Of a DNA stretch of 64,000 bases, positions 18,802 to 28,797 are shown piece after piece. Each line of letters starts with the position of its first letter. Positions within the stretch are counted from its first letter, which is position 1. A program made the translations under genes and the position numbers. Source of the DNA: Fulvivirga ligni (GTDB taxonomy: Bacteria > Bacteroidota > Bacteroidia > Cytophagales > Cyclobacteriaceae); contig NZ_CP089979.1 of assembly GCF_021389935.1 (NCBI RefSeq), forward strand, positions 4,073,001-4,137,000. Direction: 5' to 3'. A model generated the notes under the pieces. That model did not search any database. It was not told the DNA's origin and saw only the letters and a list, made by a program, of their open reading frames with translations.

Positions 18802-21800
18802 TTAGAAAGTGAGATTAAGACCGAGGTTATATCTTTTCACCGTAGGGTAAGCTCCCTGAGATGCCCAGCCTGTACCGGCGAAGTTAGATTCACGATCATC
18901 AGGCATATCCGTCCATAACCACAGGTTGTTACCATTCATGTAGAGGCGTAATGACTCAAAACCTAGCTTCCCTATCCAGGGAGATGAAATGGCGTTAAAT
19001 GTATAGGCCAGTTCCGCATTTTTCAGTCTCACATAAGAACCATCAAACATGTACTGATTGGCTCTATTGTATTCACTAGGTGTAGATAGCCACCTGGGCA
19101 TAGGTGCATCAGGATTGGTGTTATCTCTAGACCAGTAGCTGCCTTCATCATACACCACATGATTTTGAGAACTTAAGCTGGTAAGTACCACCTGGCGAGT
19201 AACGTTATTCACTCCATAAAACTGTACAAAACCACTTAATCCTTTCCATTGGAAGCCTAAAGTGGCATGGTAGGTGTTTTGCGGTGCACCTGAAAAGCCA
19301 TAAGGAATATTATCATAAGAGTCTATGATGCCATCGCCGTTATAATCGACAATGTTATAATTACCTGGAAGTTTCTGATTATCATTAGTGTTATGCTGAG
19401 TGCTGCCATATACTTCATCCCACGAGTTGTAATAGCCATTGCGTACATAAGAATAGGCCTGACCAATTTGCTTACCGGCTCTTTTTTGGTAGTCTGGTAA
19501 TAACTGAGCATCATCGGCAGCCAAAATCTTGTTTTTAGCGTGAGTGAGGTTGAAATTAGACCATAACCTCAAGTTTTGTCCAAACTGATGGTTAAGTCGT
19601 ACTTCTATTTCATATCCTTTGTTTTCTACCTTACCTAAGTTGGCTACCGGAGCGGCGGTTCCGAAATAAGAAGGTATGGCCCTGTCAGTAATCAGAACAT
19701 CGGTTCGGGTGTCTTTGAAAAAATCAACATTACCTTCTAAAAAGCCATTGAAAAAGCCATAGTCAAATCCGAAATTGACCTTCTTCACTTTCTCCCACTG
19801 CACCTGATCATTACCCACGGAAGCTTCTCTATAATACACATAAGGACTCTGCGGAGCAGCCTCACCTGACAATCCTAATCGGGCCTGGCCACCGTACGAC
19901 CATTGGTCTAAATACAGCCATCTGCCGTTCACATTATCATCTCCTATTTCACCGTATGAGGCCCTCAGTTTTAGTAAGTCCAAATATGGTATTGACTCCA
20001 TAAAAGATTCTTTCGAAATGATCCAGCCTAGTCCCCCAGATGAGAAGAAAGCAAAACGGTTTTCTTTACTGAATTTCTCAGATCCGTTATAGGCTCCATT
20101 GTACTCCAGCATATACTTATTATCGAAAGCATAGGTAGTTCTGAACACCCAGTCTTCTCTATAATGCGGTATTTCACTTCCAGTGGCATTTTCATTTCTG
20201 TTGAATAGAGCCATGGCAGTAACATCATGTCTATCAGCCAGATTTACTTTATAGTTCAGCTGAAACTGGTAGAATAGCTTGCGATAAGAAGCATAATCCA
20301 ATACTGTTCCCGGTGCGGAAGTCCATTTTATACCTTCCTGAAAATCAAAGCGATTATTATTATCGTAACTGTTTTTATAGGTTTCCAATCCTGTTACCGG
20401 ATCAATCCATTTTTGCTGATTATCATTATAGAGGTCGTTTACGCCACGGTCACCTTCCAGAAATGAATTATCTAAGGCGATTGTGGCCCTGAAATTCAGG
20501 CCTTTGACCAACTTCTCCAGGTCCTGATCTAAAGTGAAATTGGTATTTAAACGAGTGGTTGTTCTATACTGCACGCCGCTGATAGCCAGCGTTCTCACTG
20601 AGTTTTCTGCTTTACCCTGATTCGGCGCATAATAGCCCCAGCTTCCATCAGCATATTGTGGAAGGAAGGCATCCGGAGCATTACTATAAGCTGCGATCCA
20701 CATACCATATTCTGCTCCGGTCGCCCCCCACGGGCTCTTTTTTTACGCCGTACGACCCTGCCAGTCCTACACTGAGTTTGGTGGAGTTGGTAAGTTGAAA
20801 ATCCAAGTTAGAGCGTACATTTAGCCTGTTAAATCCATATCCAGGATCGTAGCCCCTGTTATTATCAAACTGTCTGAAAAGATCACCTTCTCGCTGAAAA
20901 TCTGCACCAGCAAAATATTTAACGAATTCGGTCCCGCCACTTATATTTAAGCTGGCATTGTATGACATGGCATAATCTTTAAAGAGCGTATTGGCCCAAT
21001 CCACGTTAGGATACCTTTCCATTTCTTCTTGATTAGCAGGATTACGGTATTTATCAATTATGGCCTGAGGTAAATATTCATTCCAGCTGGATGGACTCAT
21101 GGCCAGCTCATATTCTATCACCTCATTTCTAACCTTTAAGGCATCGTAGGCATCATATTTACCGGGCAGCTTGGAGGGCACTTTTACAGTGCTGTTTACA
21201 CGGGCACGGATGGTGGCCTTACCTTCTTTACCACGTTTAGTAGTGATGAGGATAACTCCATTAGCTCCCCGGACACCGTAAACTGCTGTGGCTGAGGCAT
21301 CTTTCAACACAGATATGCTTTCAATAGAACTTATGGCTACGCTGGACATTGGCCTTTCCACTCCATCTACCAGAATCAGTGGTGTAGCATTATTCATGGT
21401 GCTCACCCCACGGATGTAAATGAGTGGATCTTCCTCTCCAGGCATCCCTGTACTGGCGGTAGTGATCACTCCGGGTACGTTACCTGTAAGAGCAGCTCCT
21501 ACACTGGATACACCTCCAGTGCGCTCCAGCGCCTTGCTATCAGTTTGGGTAATAGCGGCCACCACGCTCTCTTTTTTCTGTTCTCCGTAGCCTATAATTA
21601 CTACTTCTTCCAATGAAGTGATATCCTCTTTCAGGCTAACATTAATTTGAGACCTGGCATTTACGGGTACCTCCTGAGTAGCAAAGCCCACGAAACTAAA
21701 CAGTAGCACAGCTTCGTTTGAATTGATTTTGATGCTGTACTTGCCATCAATATCTGTGGTAGTTCCTCTGCCTGTGCCCTTCAAAAGCACCGTTACGCCG

Positions 21801-22036
21801 GGTATTCCTTCCGAGCCATCGGCTGAAGTAACCTGTCCTGTTACTGTTCTCTCACTTTGATAAAGTAATGTCTTTAAAGTAGCGTTTGAGGTATTGTAGC
21901 TGTAATCAGTTGGGCCTTTACTGCTGAGATTGTTGTCGCTGTGTTTTCCATAAGTAGTAGAGTGAAGGAGAAAACATAGCAAGCTCATCATCAGCAAACC
22001 CACCTTGCAGCATGGTTTAGATAAAATTGCTTTCAT
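18802..22036 (-). pseudogene. xusA: SusC/RagA TonB-dependent transporter (XusA-like), interrupted by one frameshift
   Basis: Two overlapping reading frames, 20684-22036 and 18802-20703, are the N- and C-terminal parts of one SusC of about 1077 aa. The first part has a signal peptide, CarboxypepD_reg-like domain (VTGQVTSADGSEGIPGVTVLLKG style), TonB box and plug with VLKDASATAVYGVRGANGVI. The second part holds most of the barrel and ends in NLGLNLTF. The frame changes at a run of seven T (20738-20744, A7 in the mRNA). Removing one base restores VKKSPWGATGAEYGMWIAAYS, the sequence expected for a SusC at this point. As given, the protein would stop early in the barrel. It is the first gene of the xus core. 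A sequencing insertion is the likeliest cause. Confidence 0.9.
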
Positions 22037-22198
22037 ACAAATTGAGTTAATTATTCAACATTTCGTTAAGGTGAAGTTGCAGAGCTGCTAGCCCGGCCTC
22101 AATTGTGGGTAATGGTTTAGGGTGTTTTGGTTAAGGTTATTCATGGTTGTTAAGGTTTATGTTTCAAGTAAGTAATGCTTTAAAGCTCCACCATCAGA

Positions 22199-23927
22199 TC
22201 AAAGCCTGTTGGTGGCGTACATGCCTACCGTAGTTCCGGTAAAGCCAAATGAATTAGCCGTTGATAAATATTGGGCACTGATATTTTCAGCAATGGTCTC
22301 CCATTTTTCGCCATCAGTGCTGCAGTAAAAGTTAAAATTGGTGCCATCAGAAGTAACCTTCAGGTCTATCTTATAATTTCCGGAAGGCAGTGGTTTACGC
22401 TCTATTTCCTCTGTTCCGTTTTCTGAGATCTTCTGTAGAGATACCCTCATTTGACTGTCAGTACCATGAATAGCGAGGAAATACTGGTGCTTTTCATCCT
22501 TATAGAGCAGCAGACCAGCGGCGTCAGCTGCTGTGGCCGGTTCAAAGTGAATGGTAGAATTGACTTCAAACTTATGGTGTTGAATTCTTCGTGCTATAAA
22601 GGGTAATTCCTTCTTTTTCTGTAGATGCTACCGGCGCACATTTCAAAGCTAAATAGCCAGGATTATCTGTTAGAGAATAATAATCTAAAGCTCTACCTCT
22701 CATGGTGAACCATTCTTGATTAAGCTCCTGATTATCAAATGATTCTAATCGATTGAAGTTACCAAATACTGGCTTTTCAGCTCTTTGGAGACCATTCATC
22801 TGCACTACTCTGGGCACTTCTTCATTATCTCTGGTGATGTACGGATAGCCATCGTCACTCCACTTTACAGGCATTAGAAAAGTCTCTCTGCCCAGATTTT
22901 CAAACTCATTATTGATTGGCCGGCAGCCTAAAAACACGGACCACCATTCTCCGTTGGGCTTTTGCACTAAATCAGCATGCCCGGCACAGGTAATCGGCTT
23001 ATTTCTGGAGGGATTTAAATGCTTTTGGGTAAGAATGGGGTTTTGATCCCAAGGTGTGAAAGTTCCCATGGGACTATCTCCTTTAAAGATCACTTCTCTA
23101 TGATTCACTGAGGTACCACCCTCAGCGCACATCAGAAAATATTGGCCTTTGATCTTATACAAGTGCGGTCCTTCAATCCAAACCGGTTTTTCAGAGATAT
23201 CAACACCACCATTGATCAGTACTTTTCTGAGACCAAATGTCTTTTCCGCTTCTACGTCAAACTGCTGAACTCTTATGGCTCTGTGACCATCATAAGTAGA
23301 GCCTTCCTCAGGCTCATCGTTATTCACGATGTAGGCCTTACCATCATCATCAAAGAAAAACGAGGGATCAATGCCCTTCACCTCAGGAAGCCATATCGGC
23401 TCTGACCACTCACCAAACGGATCCTTCGTCTTCACAAAGAAATTGCCCTTGGCTATGTTAGTGGTAATCATGTAATAGGTTTGATTATTCGGATTGTAGC
23501 TGATGGCTGGCGCAAAAATACCCTGACTGGTCCGTTGTCCATCTAGCGGTAATTGCGATGGTCTATTAAGCACATGACCGATCTGCTTCCAGTTCACCAG
23601 ATCTTTACTATGGAAAATAGGTACACCCGGAAAGTAAGAAAAGGTAGATGTTACCAGAAAATAATCATCACCATTAGCGCATACACTTGGGTCTGAATAC
23701 CATCCTGGTAAAATGGGATTATAGAAGTAGTCATTGCCCGGCAGCGGATTGTCATTATAAAAATCATCATTGCCGATATAGTTGAAGGAATCAAAATAGG
23801 CTATTGACTTTTGTCTATTCTCCGGACCTTTAGAGCCATTACCATCCAGCCGAGAGCTGCATGATGTTATAAGGAGAATAAGGGAAAAGTAAAGTAGTAG
23901 GTTGGGTTGAGTAAGTAGTTTTAGCAT
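22199..23927 (-). pseudogene. GH43 lipoprotein (xylosidase/arabinofuranosidase type), interrupted by one frameshift
   Basis: The main frame 22572-23927 encodes a GH43 propeller with lipobox ITSC (Cys23), general base Asp79 (WYSDPSV), Asp187 (GIDPSFF) and acid Glu252 (IEGPHLY). The frame then stops, but a second frame continues to 22199 with a concanavalin-like C-terminal domain of beta-xylosidases (RRIQHHKFEV ... TGTTVGMYATNRL). The shift maps to a T5 run at 22614-22618. Removing one base joins the two as EKKELPFIARRIQHH, giving 575 aa, the usual length. As a lipoprotein it may act at the surface or outer periplasm on arabinoxylan fragments. It lies 162 nt upstream of xusA on the same strand. 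Confidence 0.88.
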
Positions 23928-24183
23928 TCGACAAAAGCGATAAAATAAGTTGCAATCAATTCCGAAATACAGAAAGTCTAAAGAGTAAGAGTAGAGCTAT
24001 TCAACTCTTTCCCTATGTGGACTTTATAAGTATTTCAATCGATTGTAAATGTATTATTTTAAGCTTCTGTCGATATTCTGATTTGTTACAAATGCTTTAT
24101 ACTAGGTAACATCTGGGTATAGAAAGGCGGAAAAGGCCCTGATTCTGTGAAATTTATAACAGTTTTATAATCTATTAGGTACG
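23928..24183. other. Intergenic 256 nt upstream of the GH43/xus array
   Basis: AT-rich spacer between the PI-PLC-like gene and the GH43 gene, both on the - strand. It is a plausible place for a promoter of the xylan array. I could not identify a convincing Bacteroidota -33/-7 element, terminator or structured RNA in it. Confidence 0.4.
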
Positions 24184-25236
24184 CTACTTCAAAATCGGAT
24201 TTTCCCTTTCAAAAGTATCGCCTTCGAAAGACACATGATATTCAGATTTGAATAAAGTACTAGGCACATAATAGTCTGTAGTGATGATATGTGCACCTGA
24301 TTGCTTAGCGGCTTCGAAATCTGAGTAGTCATTATCTCTAGCCTGCTTGGTGCCAGCGTCGGCCCGGGTTCTGATGATGTAACCCTGCTTGACCAATTCT
24401 GGTATGCTGGCATCATGCGGATCATTAATAATCATAGCCGCGGCCTCTGGAGTACCTTGAGGGGCATTTATAAATAGAACTCTACTTTCAAGATTAGGAT
24501 GGTCTTGTTTGTACAACTCTCTCTTAGATCCATTATTATCAAGTATGAACATGAACCTGCCTCGTCCTTCAGAAGCACTTGGCCAATTGCCAGCTAACAC
24601 AGCTTGCTCTAAGGTTTCATGGTCACCACGAACCATATCCGGAGTAATCAGGTGCTCCTCTCCTAACCCACTGATGAGTTCACGATCCAGTTCATCGAAA
24701 GCAGCCGCTGTATAAGGCTCTGGAGTAGTTCCCCATCGGTTAGTTTCTCCATCTTTAGGCTCCAGTGTAATAAATACAGGCGAATGATCAGGATGTTGCT
24801 CTGACCATGATTTCATTGCCTCCAAACAGTCTTTTAAAGTATAATATGAAGTTCTAAAATCAATGTCTAATACATGCAGCATTTTAAAACCAGGCTTCAG
24901 CATTTTTCCCTCCGGGTCATAATTACTATCACCATCCACCAGGTCCAGACCTTTAGGATGTGCATATCTGCCACCTTCCGTATCTATATAAACATCAATC
25001 TCCAGATTTCTAAGCCCCATGCTAAGCTGCTCAGGAATAGGAATATGGGTATATTCTAAAGTCTGAATGCCGTCGGTAGTATCTTTTTCTTCCAGATAAG
25101 CATACAAATTAGGTTCTATGGCTTGCTTATAGCTGTTGTGAGACCCAATGATTTGCACCTCATTGATCTTTTTGTCAACGGGTGATGCACAAGATAATAC
25201 ACTGATTATTAATGGAATATATGCTAGTCGCTTCAT
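24184..25236 (-). CDS. Ca-dependent phosphoinositide phospholipase C-like lipoprotein
   Basis: Secreted lipoprotein of 350 aa with lipobox SVLSC. The fold resembles the PI-PLC-C1 (Ca2+-dependent phosphoinositide phospholipase C) family: IGSHNSYKQ near the start carries the conserved His-Asn, followed by GLRNLEIDVYID, and later VFITLEPKD and HIITTDYYVPS. The family hydrolyses phosphodiesters, but bacterial members have mostly unknown substrates. It is on the same strand as the xylan array, 256 nt upstream. A role in xylan use is not evident, and it may be an independent gene. Confidence 0.82.
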   Translation of the reverse strand: MKRLAYIPLIISVLSCASPVDKKINEVQIIGSHNSYKQAIEPNLYAYLEEKDTTDGIQTLEYTHIPIPEQLSMGLRNLEIDVYIDTEGGRYAHPKGLDLVDGDSNYDPEGKMLKPGFKMLHVLDIDFRTSYYTLKDCLEAMKSWSEQHPDHSPVFITLEPKDGETNRWGTTPEPYTAAAFDELDRELISGLGEEHLITPDMVRGDHETLEQAVLAGNWPSASEGRGRFMFILDNNGSKRELYKQDHPNLESRVLFINAPQGTPEAAAMIINDPHDASIPELVKQGYIIRTRADAGTKQARDNDYSDFEAAKQSGAHIITTDYYVPSTLFKSEYHVSFEGDTFERENPILK

Positions 25237-25728
25237 GTTTATTTTAGGTAAGTAGAAAGGACAGCAAAGTTGTTTCGGCCGTAAAAAACAACCACAATTT
25301 TAATGTAATGATTTAATCAATTAAAGATTATCGAGATGTTAAGCAGCCTAAGCCGCTGGCCTCTCATTACTTATAAGTTAAATTTATTATAGAAATATTA
25401 CAGGAATAATAACCCTGTGAATGGGTGTTAATATTTCCTTAATGATATTGTAACATTCCTATTCTGGCCATGTGAAAAAGATTCTACTAGCTTAGCGCCA
25501 AAATTAAGAGAGCAAGCAAACGTACTTCTTATTTTACCTAATAAATAAGAGGAATAAGCGTCAATAAGCTAAAACGCTTTAGCCCAAAGCTTAAACTGAC
25601 ATAACTGTAGAACCTAAATACGAGATATGATAGAGAACTAATACGATCCTAACACCCAAAAAAGAAACCGCAGTTGCTGCAACAACCACGGTTAACCTTT
25701 AAGCATTACTTCACTAACACTTAAATTG
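25237..25728. other. Divergent intergenic region and long leader of the orphan SusCD operon
   Basis: A 492-nt gap between divergent genes, so promoters for both strands must lie here. Small inverted repeats are visible: CTTATTT/AAATAAG around 25531-25555, and a hairpin AACCG...CGGTT (25666-25693) containing an inner GTTG/CAAC pair, 35 nt before the SusC start. A long structured leader is common for susC genes. No specific riboswitch class is recognisable. Confidence 0.4.
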
Positions 25729-28700
25729 ATGAACTTTAAAGATACTTATTTAAAGCTGGAAAACATAGCTTTTCTGGCCACTATAGCCCTTTCCGTTACG
25801 GTAGGGCAAGCCCAGGCAGAAGGAAATCTGCACAAAGAGAGCAATACAATTGCTGCCACATATTTTCAGTCTAACAAGCAAACAGTAACAGGAACCGTAA
25901 AAGATGAAACGGGATCTCCCCTTCCAGGGGCTACTGTACTAGAGGTTGGCACTAATAACGGAGTTATCACTGATTTCGACGGTAAATTCACCATCCAGGT
26001 AAAATCTGGGGCTTCTATCCAGGTTTCTTATATTGGTTACAAACCAGAGCAGCTAGCGGCTTCTACAACGCCTATAGATGTGCAGCTGGAACTAGATGCT
26101 TCTCAACTAAATGAAGTTTTGGTAATTGGTTACGGTAATCAAACCAAAGCTGATGTTACCGGATCATTAACTAAGCTGGATAGAGCTGACTTTAAGCAAG
26201 GCATCAACCTTTCTCCTGATAATTTATTGCAGGGTAAGGTTGCTGGTGTACGTGTGGTTAACTCCAGCGGTGAGCCAGGTGCAGGCATCGATGTTACTAT
26301 TAGAGGTGTAGGATCTATCAGAAGTGGTAGCACACCTTTATTCGTGGTAGACGGCGTGCCTTTGGCTAATGATAATGTAAGCCCTGGTGGTACTAACGTA
26401 GGTTTCGGTTCTTCTAATGCCAAGAACCCATTAAACTTCCTAAACACCAGCGACATTGAGTCTATCAACGTATTGAAAGATGCATCTGCTGCCGCTATCT
26501 ATGGAGCCAGAGGTTCTAATGGTGTGGTTATCATCACTACTAAAAAAGGTAACATTGGTGAGCCTACATTAAACTTTGAGTCTTCTATGGGTTTCTCTAA
26601 CGTGGCCAACAAGCTTGATGTATTAAGTGCTTCTGAATACAGAAATGCTATAGAAGATCCTGCTTTTGATCATGGCGGCAATACTGACTGGCAAGATGAG
26701 ATCTACAGAACAGGTGTTACTTATAACAACTCTCTATCTTTCGCCAAAGCTACTGAGTCTGGCAACTATTATGTTTCTCTTAGCAACATAGATCAGGAAG
26801 GTATTGTGAAACAAAGTGATTTCCAGCGTACTACAGGTAGAATCAATGCTTCAGAGTCATTCTTCGATGATGAAAGATTAAACTTACAAGTAAACTTAAC
26901 AGCCTCTGAAACCACAGACCATGGTGTGCCTACCAGTGATGATGGTGGATCTGACGGTCAATTGATCATCCATACTTTGATGGCAAACCCTACCTGGCCT
27001 TTGAAAGATGCTGATGGTGAGTACACTAACTTTAACATGAATGCTCACTATAATCCGGCTTATTTGCTTAGCATTTATGAGGATGAAACCCGTACGGTAA
27101 GAGTGCTGGGTAATGCTCAGTTATCATTCAGAATCATTGACGGTTTAACCTATAAGATGAACGTGGGTGTAGACAGATCTACGTCTGAAAGAAACACTAC
27201 CATCTACCCTAACCTTACTGACAGAAGCCCTAATGGTATGTATGTGCAGAGTGATTTTGAGACTACTAACAGCCTTATTGAGCACTATTTAACTTACAGC
27301 CTGCTGAACACTACTCACAAATTAGATGTGTTAGCTGGTTTCTCATATCAGAAGTTTGAGCGTTCGGGAACTACCTTCGGTTTTGACAATTTATCGCCTA
27401 AAGGTGAAGGTGTAAAGCCTGAGAACAACCCTACTCCAAGTAATTCCTTGATCAACATTTCTGGTTTTGCTCAGGAGAATGAATTGCAGTCTTACTTCGG
27501 TAGAATTAACTACGCTTACAATGGTAAGTACATGGTTACTGCTTCAATGAGAGCGGATGGTTCTACCAGATTTGGATCAAACAACAAGTATGGTTACTTC
27601 CCTTCATTTGCCTTAGGTTGGAACCTTACCAAAGAGGATTTCTTAAGCAACACGAATAAAGTAAACAACCTGAAACTTAGAGCTAGCTGGGGACAAACTG
27701 GTAATCAGGAAGTTCAGAACAAGATCACTCAGGAGAGCTATGCACTTTCAGGATCTGAAGGATACTATCTGTATGACAATCTTGATTTAGTAAACGGTGT
27801 AACTATTTTAAGAACGCCTAACCCTGATTTGAAATGGGAAGTGGTAACTCAGTTTAACGTTGGTTTAGATTTCACTTTATTCAACGAGAAGCTTTACGGT
27901 ACATTCGACTTCTTTAACAAAGCCACAACCGATGCCATCCTTAACATTCCTTCACCAGTGCTTAGCCCCTCAGAAGATGTATGGGTAAACATGGACGGAA
28001 AGATTGTTAACACTGGTTTTGAATTGACTTTAGGTTCTACCATTGTGAAAACAGATAATTTCTCATGGAACTTAGATGTTAATGGAGCAGCTATTCATAA
28101 TGAAATAAAAGACCTTCCGGTTTCATACATCCTTTCAGGTAAAGTGTCTGGTCCGGGTATGTCTGGTGTGCAGGCTAACATCTTCACTAATGGCCACTCT
28201 GCTGGTTCTTTCTACTTGTCTGAGCACGCTGGTTTTGATGAAAATGGCTTTGACGTTATCACTGACAGAAACAATGATGGCAGCATTAACAGCCAGGATA
28301 ATTTCATCTATGATGGTGCATTACCTAAGGTTACTTACGGCTTGAATAGCCAGATGAGATATAAAAACTTCGATTTGTCTTTAGCTTTCATCGGCCAGGC
28401 AGGAGGTTATTTATTCAACAACACTGCGCTTAATGCAATCAACATCAACAACTTAGCATCTGATCGTAACGTAGCTACAGACTACTATGAGTCTGGTGCT
28501 AATCCGGCTAACTCACCTACCGCCAGTTCATATTACCTTGAAAAGTCTGATTTCTTCAGATTAAACACTGCTAGATTAGGCTACAATTTTAAAACAGCTA
28601 ATATCAACTGGTTACATGGTGTGAACCTTTACGTAACAGGAACGAACCTATTCACAATCACTAATTACAGTGGTTATGATCCATTAATTAACAGCCCTAA

Positions 28701-28791
28701 GGCCACAGGTGGCAACCAGTCTATCGGTATAGATTACACCAGCTACCCTACTGCCAGAACATTCATTTTAGGCGTAAATGTTAAATTCTAA
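25729..28791 (+). CDS. SusC/RagA TonB-dependent transporter of an orphan SusCD pair
   Basis: TonB-dependent transporter of 1020 aa. The frame includes a TTG three bases earlier, but the ATG at 25729 is the natural start. There is a signal peptide to about QAQAEG. The carboxypeptidase-regulatory-like domain (TVTGTVKDETGSPLPGATV) is followed by the TonB box and plug (EVLVIGYGNQTKADVTGS, VLKDASAAAIYGARGSNGVV), and the barrel ends in FILGVNVKF. It lacks an STN domain, so it is not a FecR-sigma transducer. The SusD gene follows after 6 nt. No hydrolase accompanies the pair, so its substrate is unknown. It faces away from the xylan array and could supply a second import route. Confidence 0.92.
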   Translation: MNFKDTYLKLENIAFLATIALSVTVGQAQAEGNLHKESNTIAATYFQSNKQTVTGTVKDETGSPLPGATVLEVGTNNGVITDFDGKFTIQVKSGASIQVSYIGYKPEQLAASTTPIDVQLELDASQLNEVLVIGYGNQTKADVTGSLTKLDRADFKQGINLSPDNLLQGKVAGVRVVNSSGEPGAGIDVTIRGVGSIRSGSTPLFVVDGVPLANDNVSPGGTNVGFGSSNAKNPLNFLNTSDIESINVLKDASAAAIYGARGSNGVVIITTKKGNIGEPTLNFESSMGFSNVANKLDVLSASEYRNAIEDPAFDHGGNTDWQDEIYRTGVTYNNSLSFAKATESGNYYVSLSNIDQEGIVKQSDFQRTTGRINASESFFDDERLNLQVNLTASETTDHGVPTSDDGGSDGQLIIHTLMANPTWPLKDADGEYTNFNMNAHYNPAYLLSIYEDETRTVRVLGNAQLSFRIIDGLTYKMNVGVDRSTSERNTTIYPNLTDRSPNGMYVQSDFETTNSLIEHYLTYSLLNTTHKLDVLAGFSYQKFERSGTTFGFDNLSPKGEGVKPENNPTPSNSLINISGFAQENELQSYFGRINYAYNGKYMVTASMRADGSTRFGSNNKYGYFPSFALGWNLTKEDFLSNTNKVNNLKLRASWGQTGNQEVQNKITQESYALSGSEGYYLYDNLDLVNGVTILRTPNPDLKWEVVTQFNVGLDFTLFNEKLYGTFDFFNKATTDAILNIPSPVLSPSEDVWVNMDGKIVNTGFELTLGSTIVKTDNFSWNLDVNGAAIHNEIKDLPVSYILSGKVSGPGMSGVQANIFTNGHSAGSFYLSEHAGFDENGFDVITDRNNDGSINSQDNFIYDGALPKVTYGLNSQMRYKNFDLSLAFIGQAGGYLFNNTALNAININNLASDRNVATDYYESGANPANSPTASSYYLEKSDFFRLNTARLGYNFKTANINWLHGVNLYVTGTNLFTITNYSGYDPLINSPKATGGNQSIGIDYTSYPTARTFILGVNVKF

Positions 28792-28797
28792 TTGACC

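Noticed and set aside
20730-20750. Programmed ribosomal frameshift in xusA
   Set aside because: SusC genes are not known to use one, the required shift is +1, and four other genes show the same type of defect.
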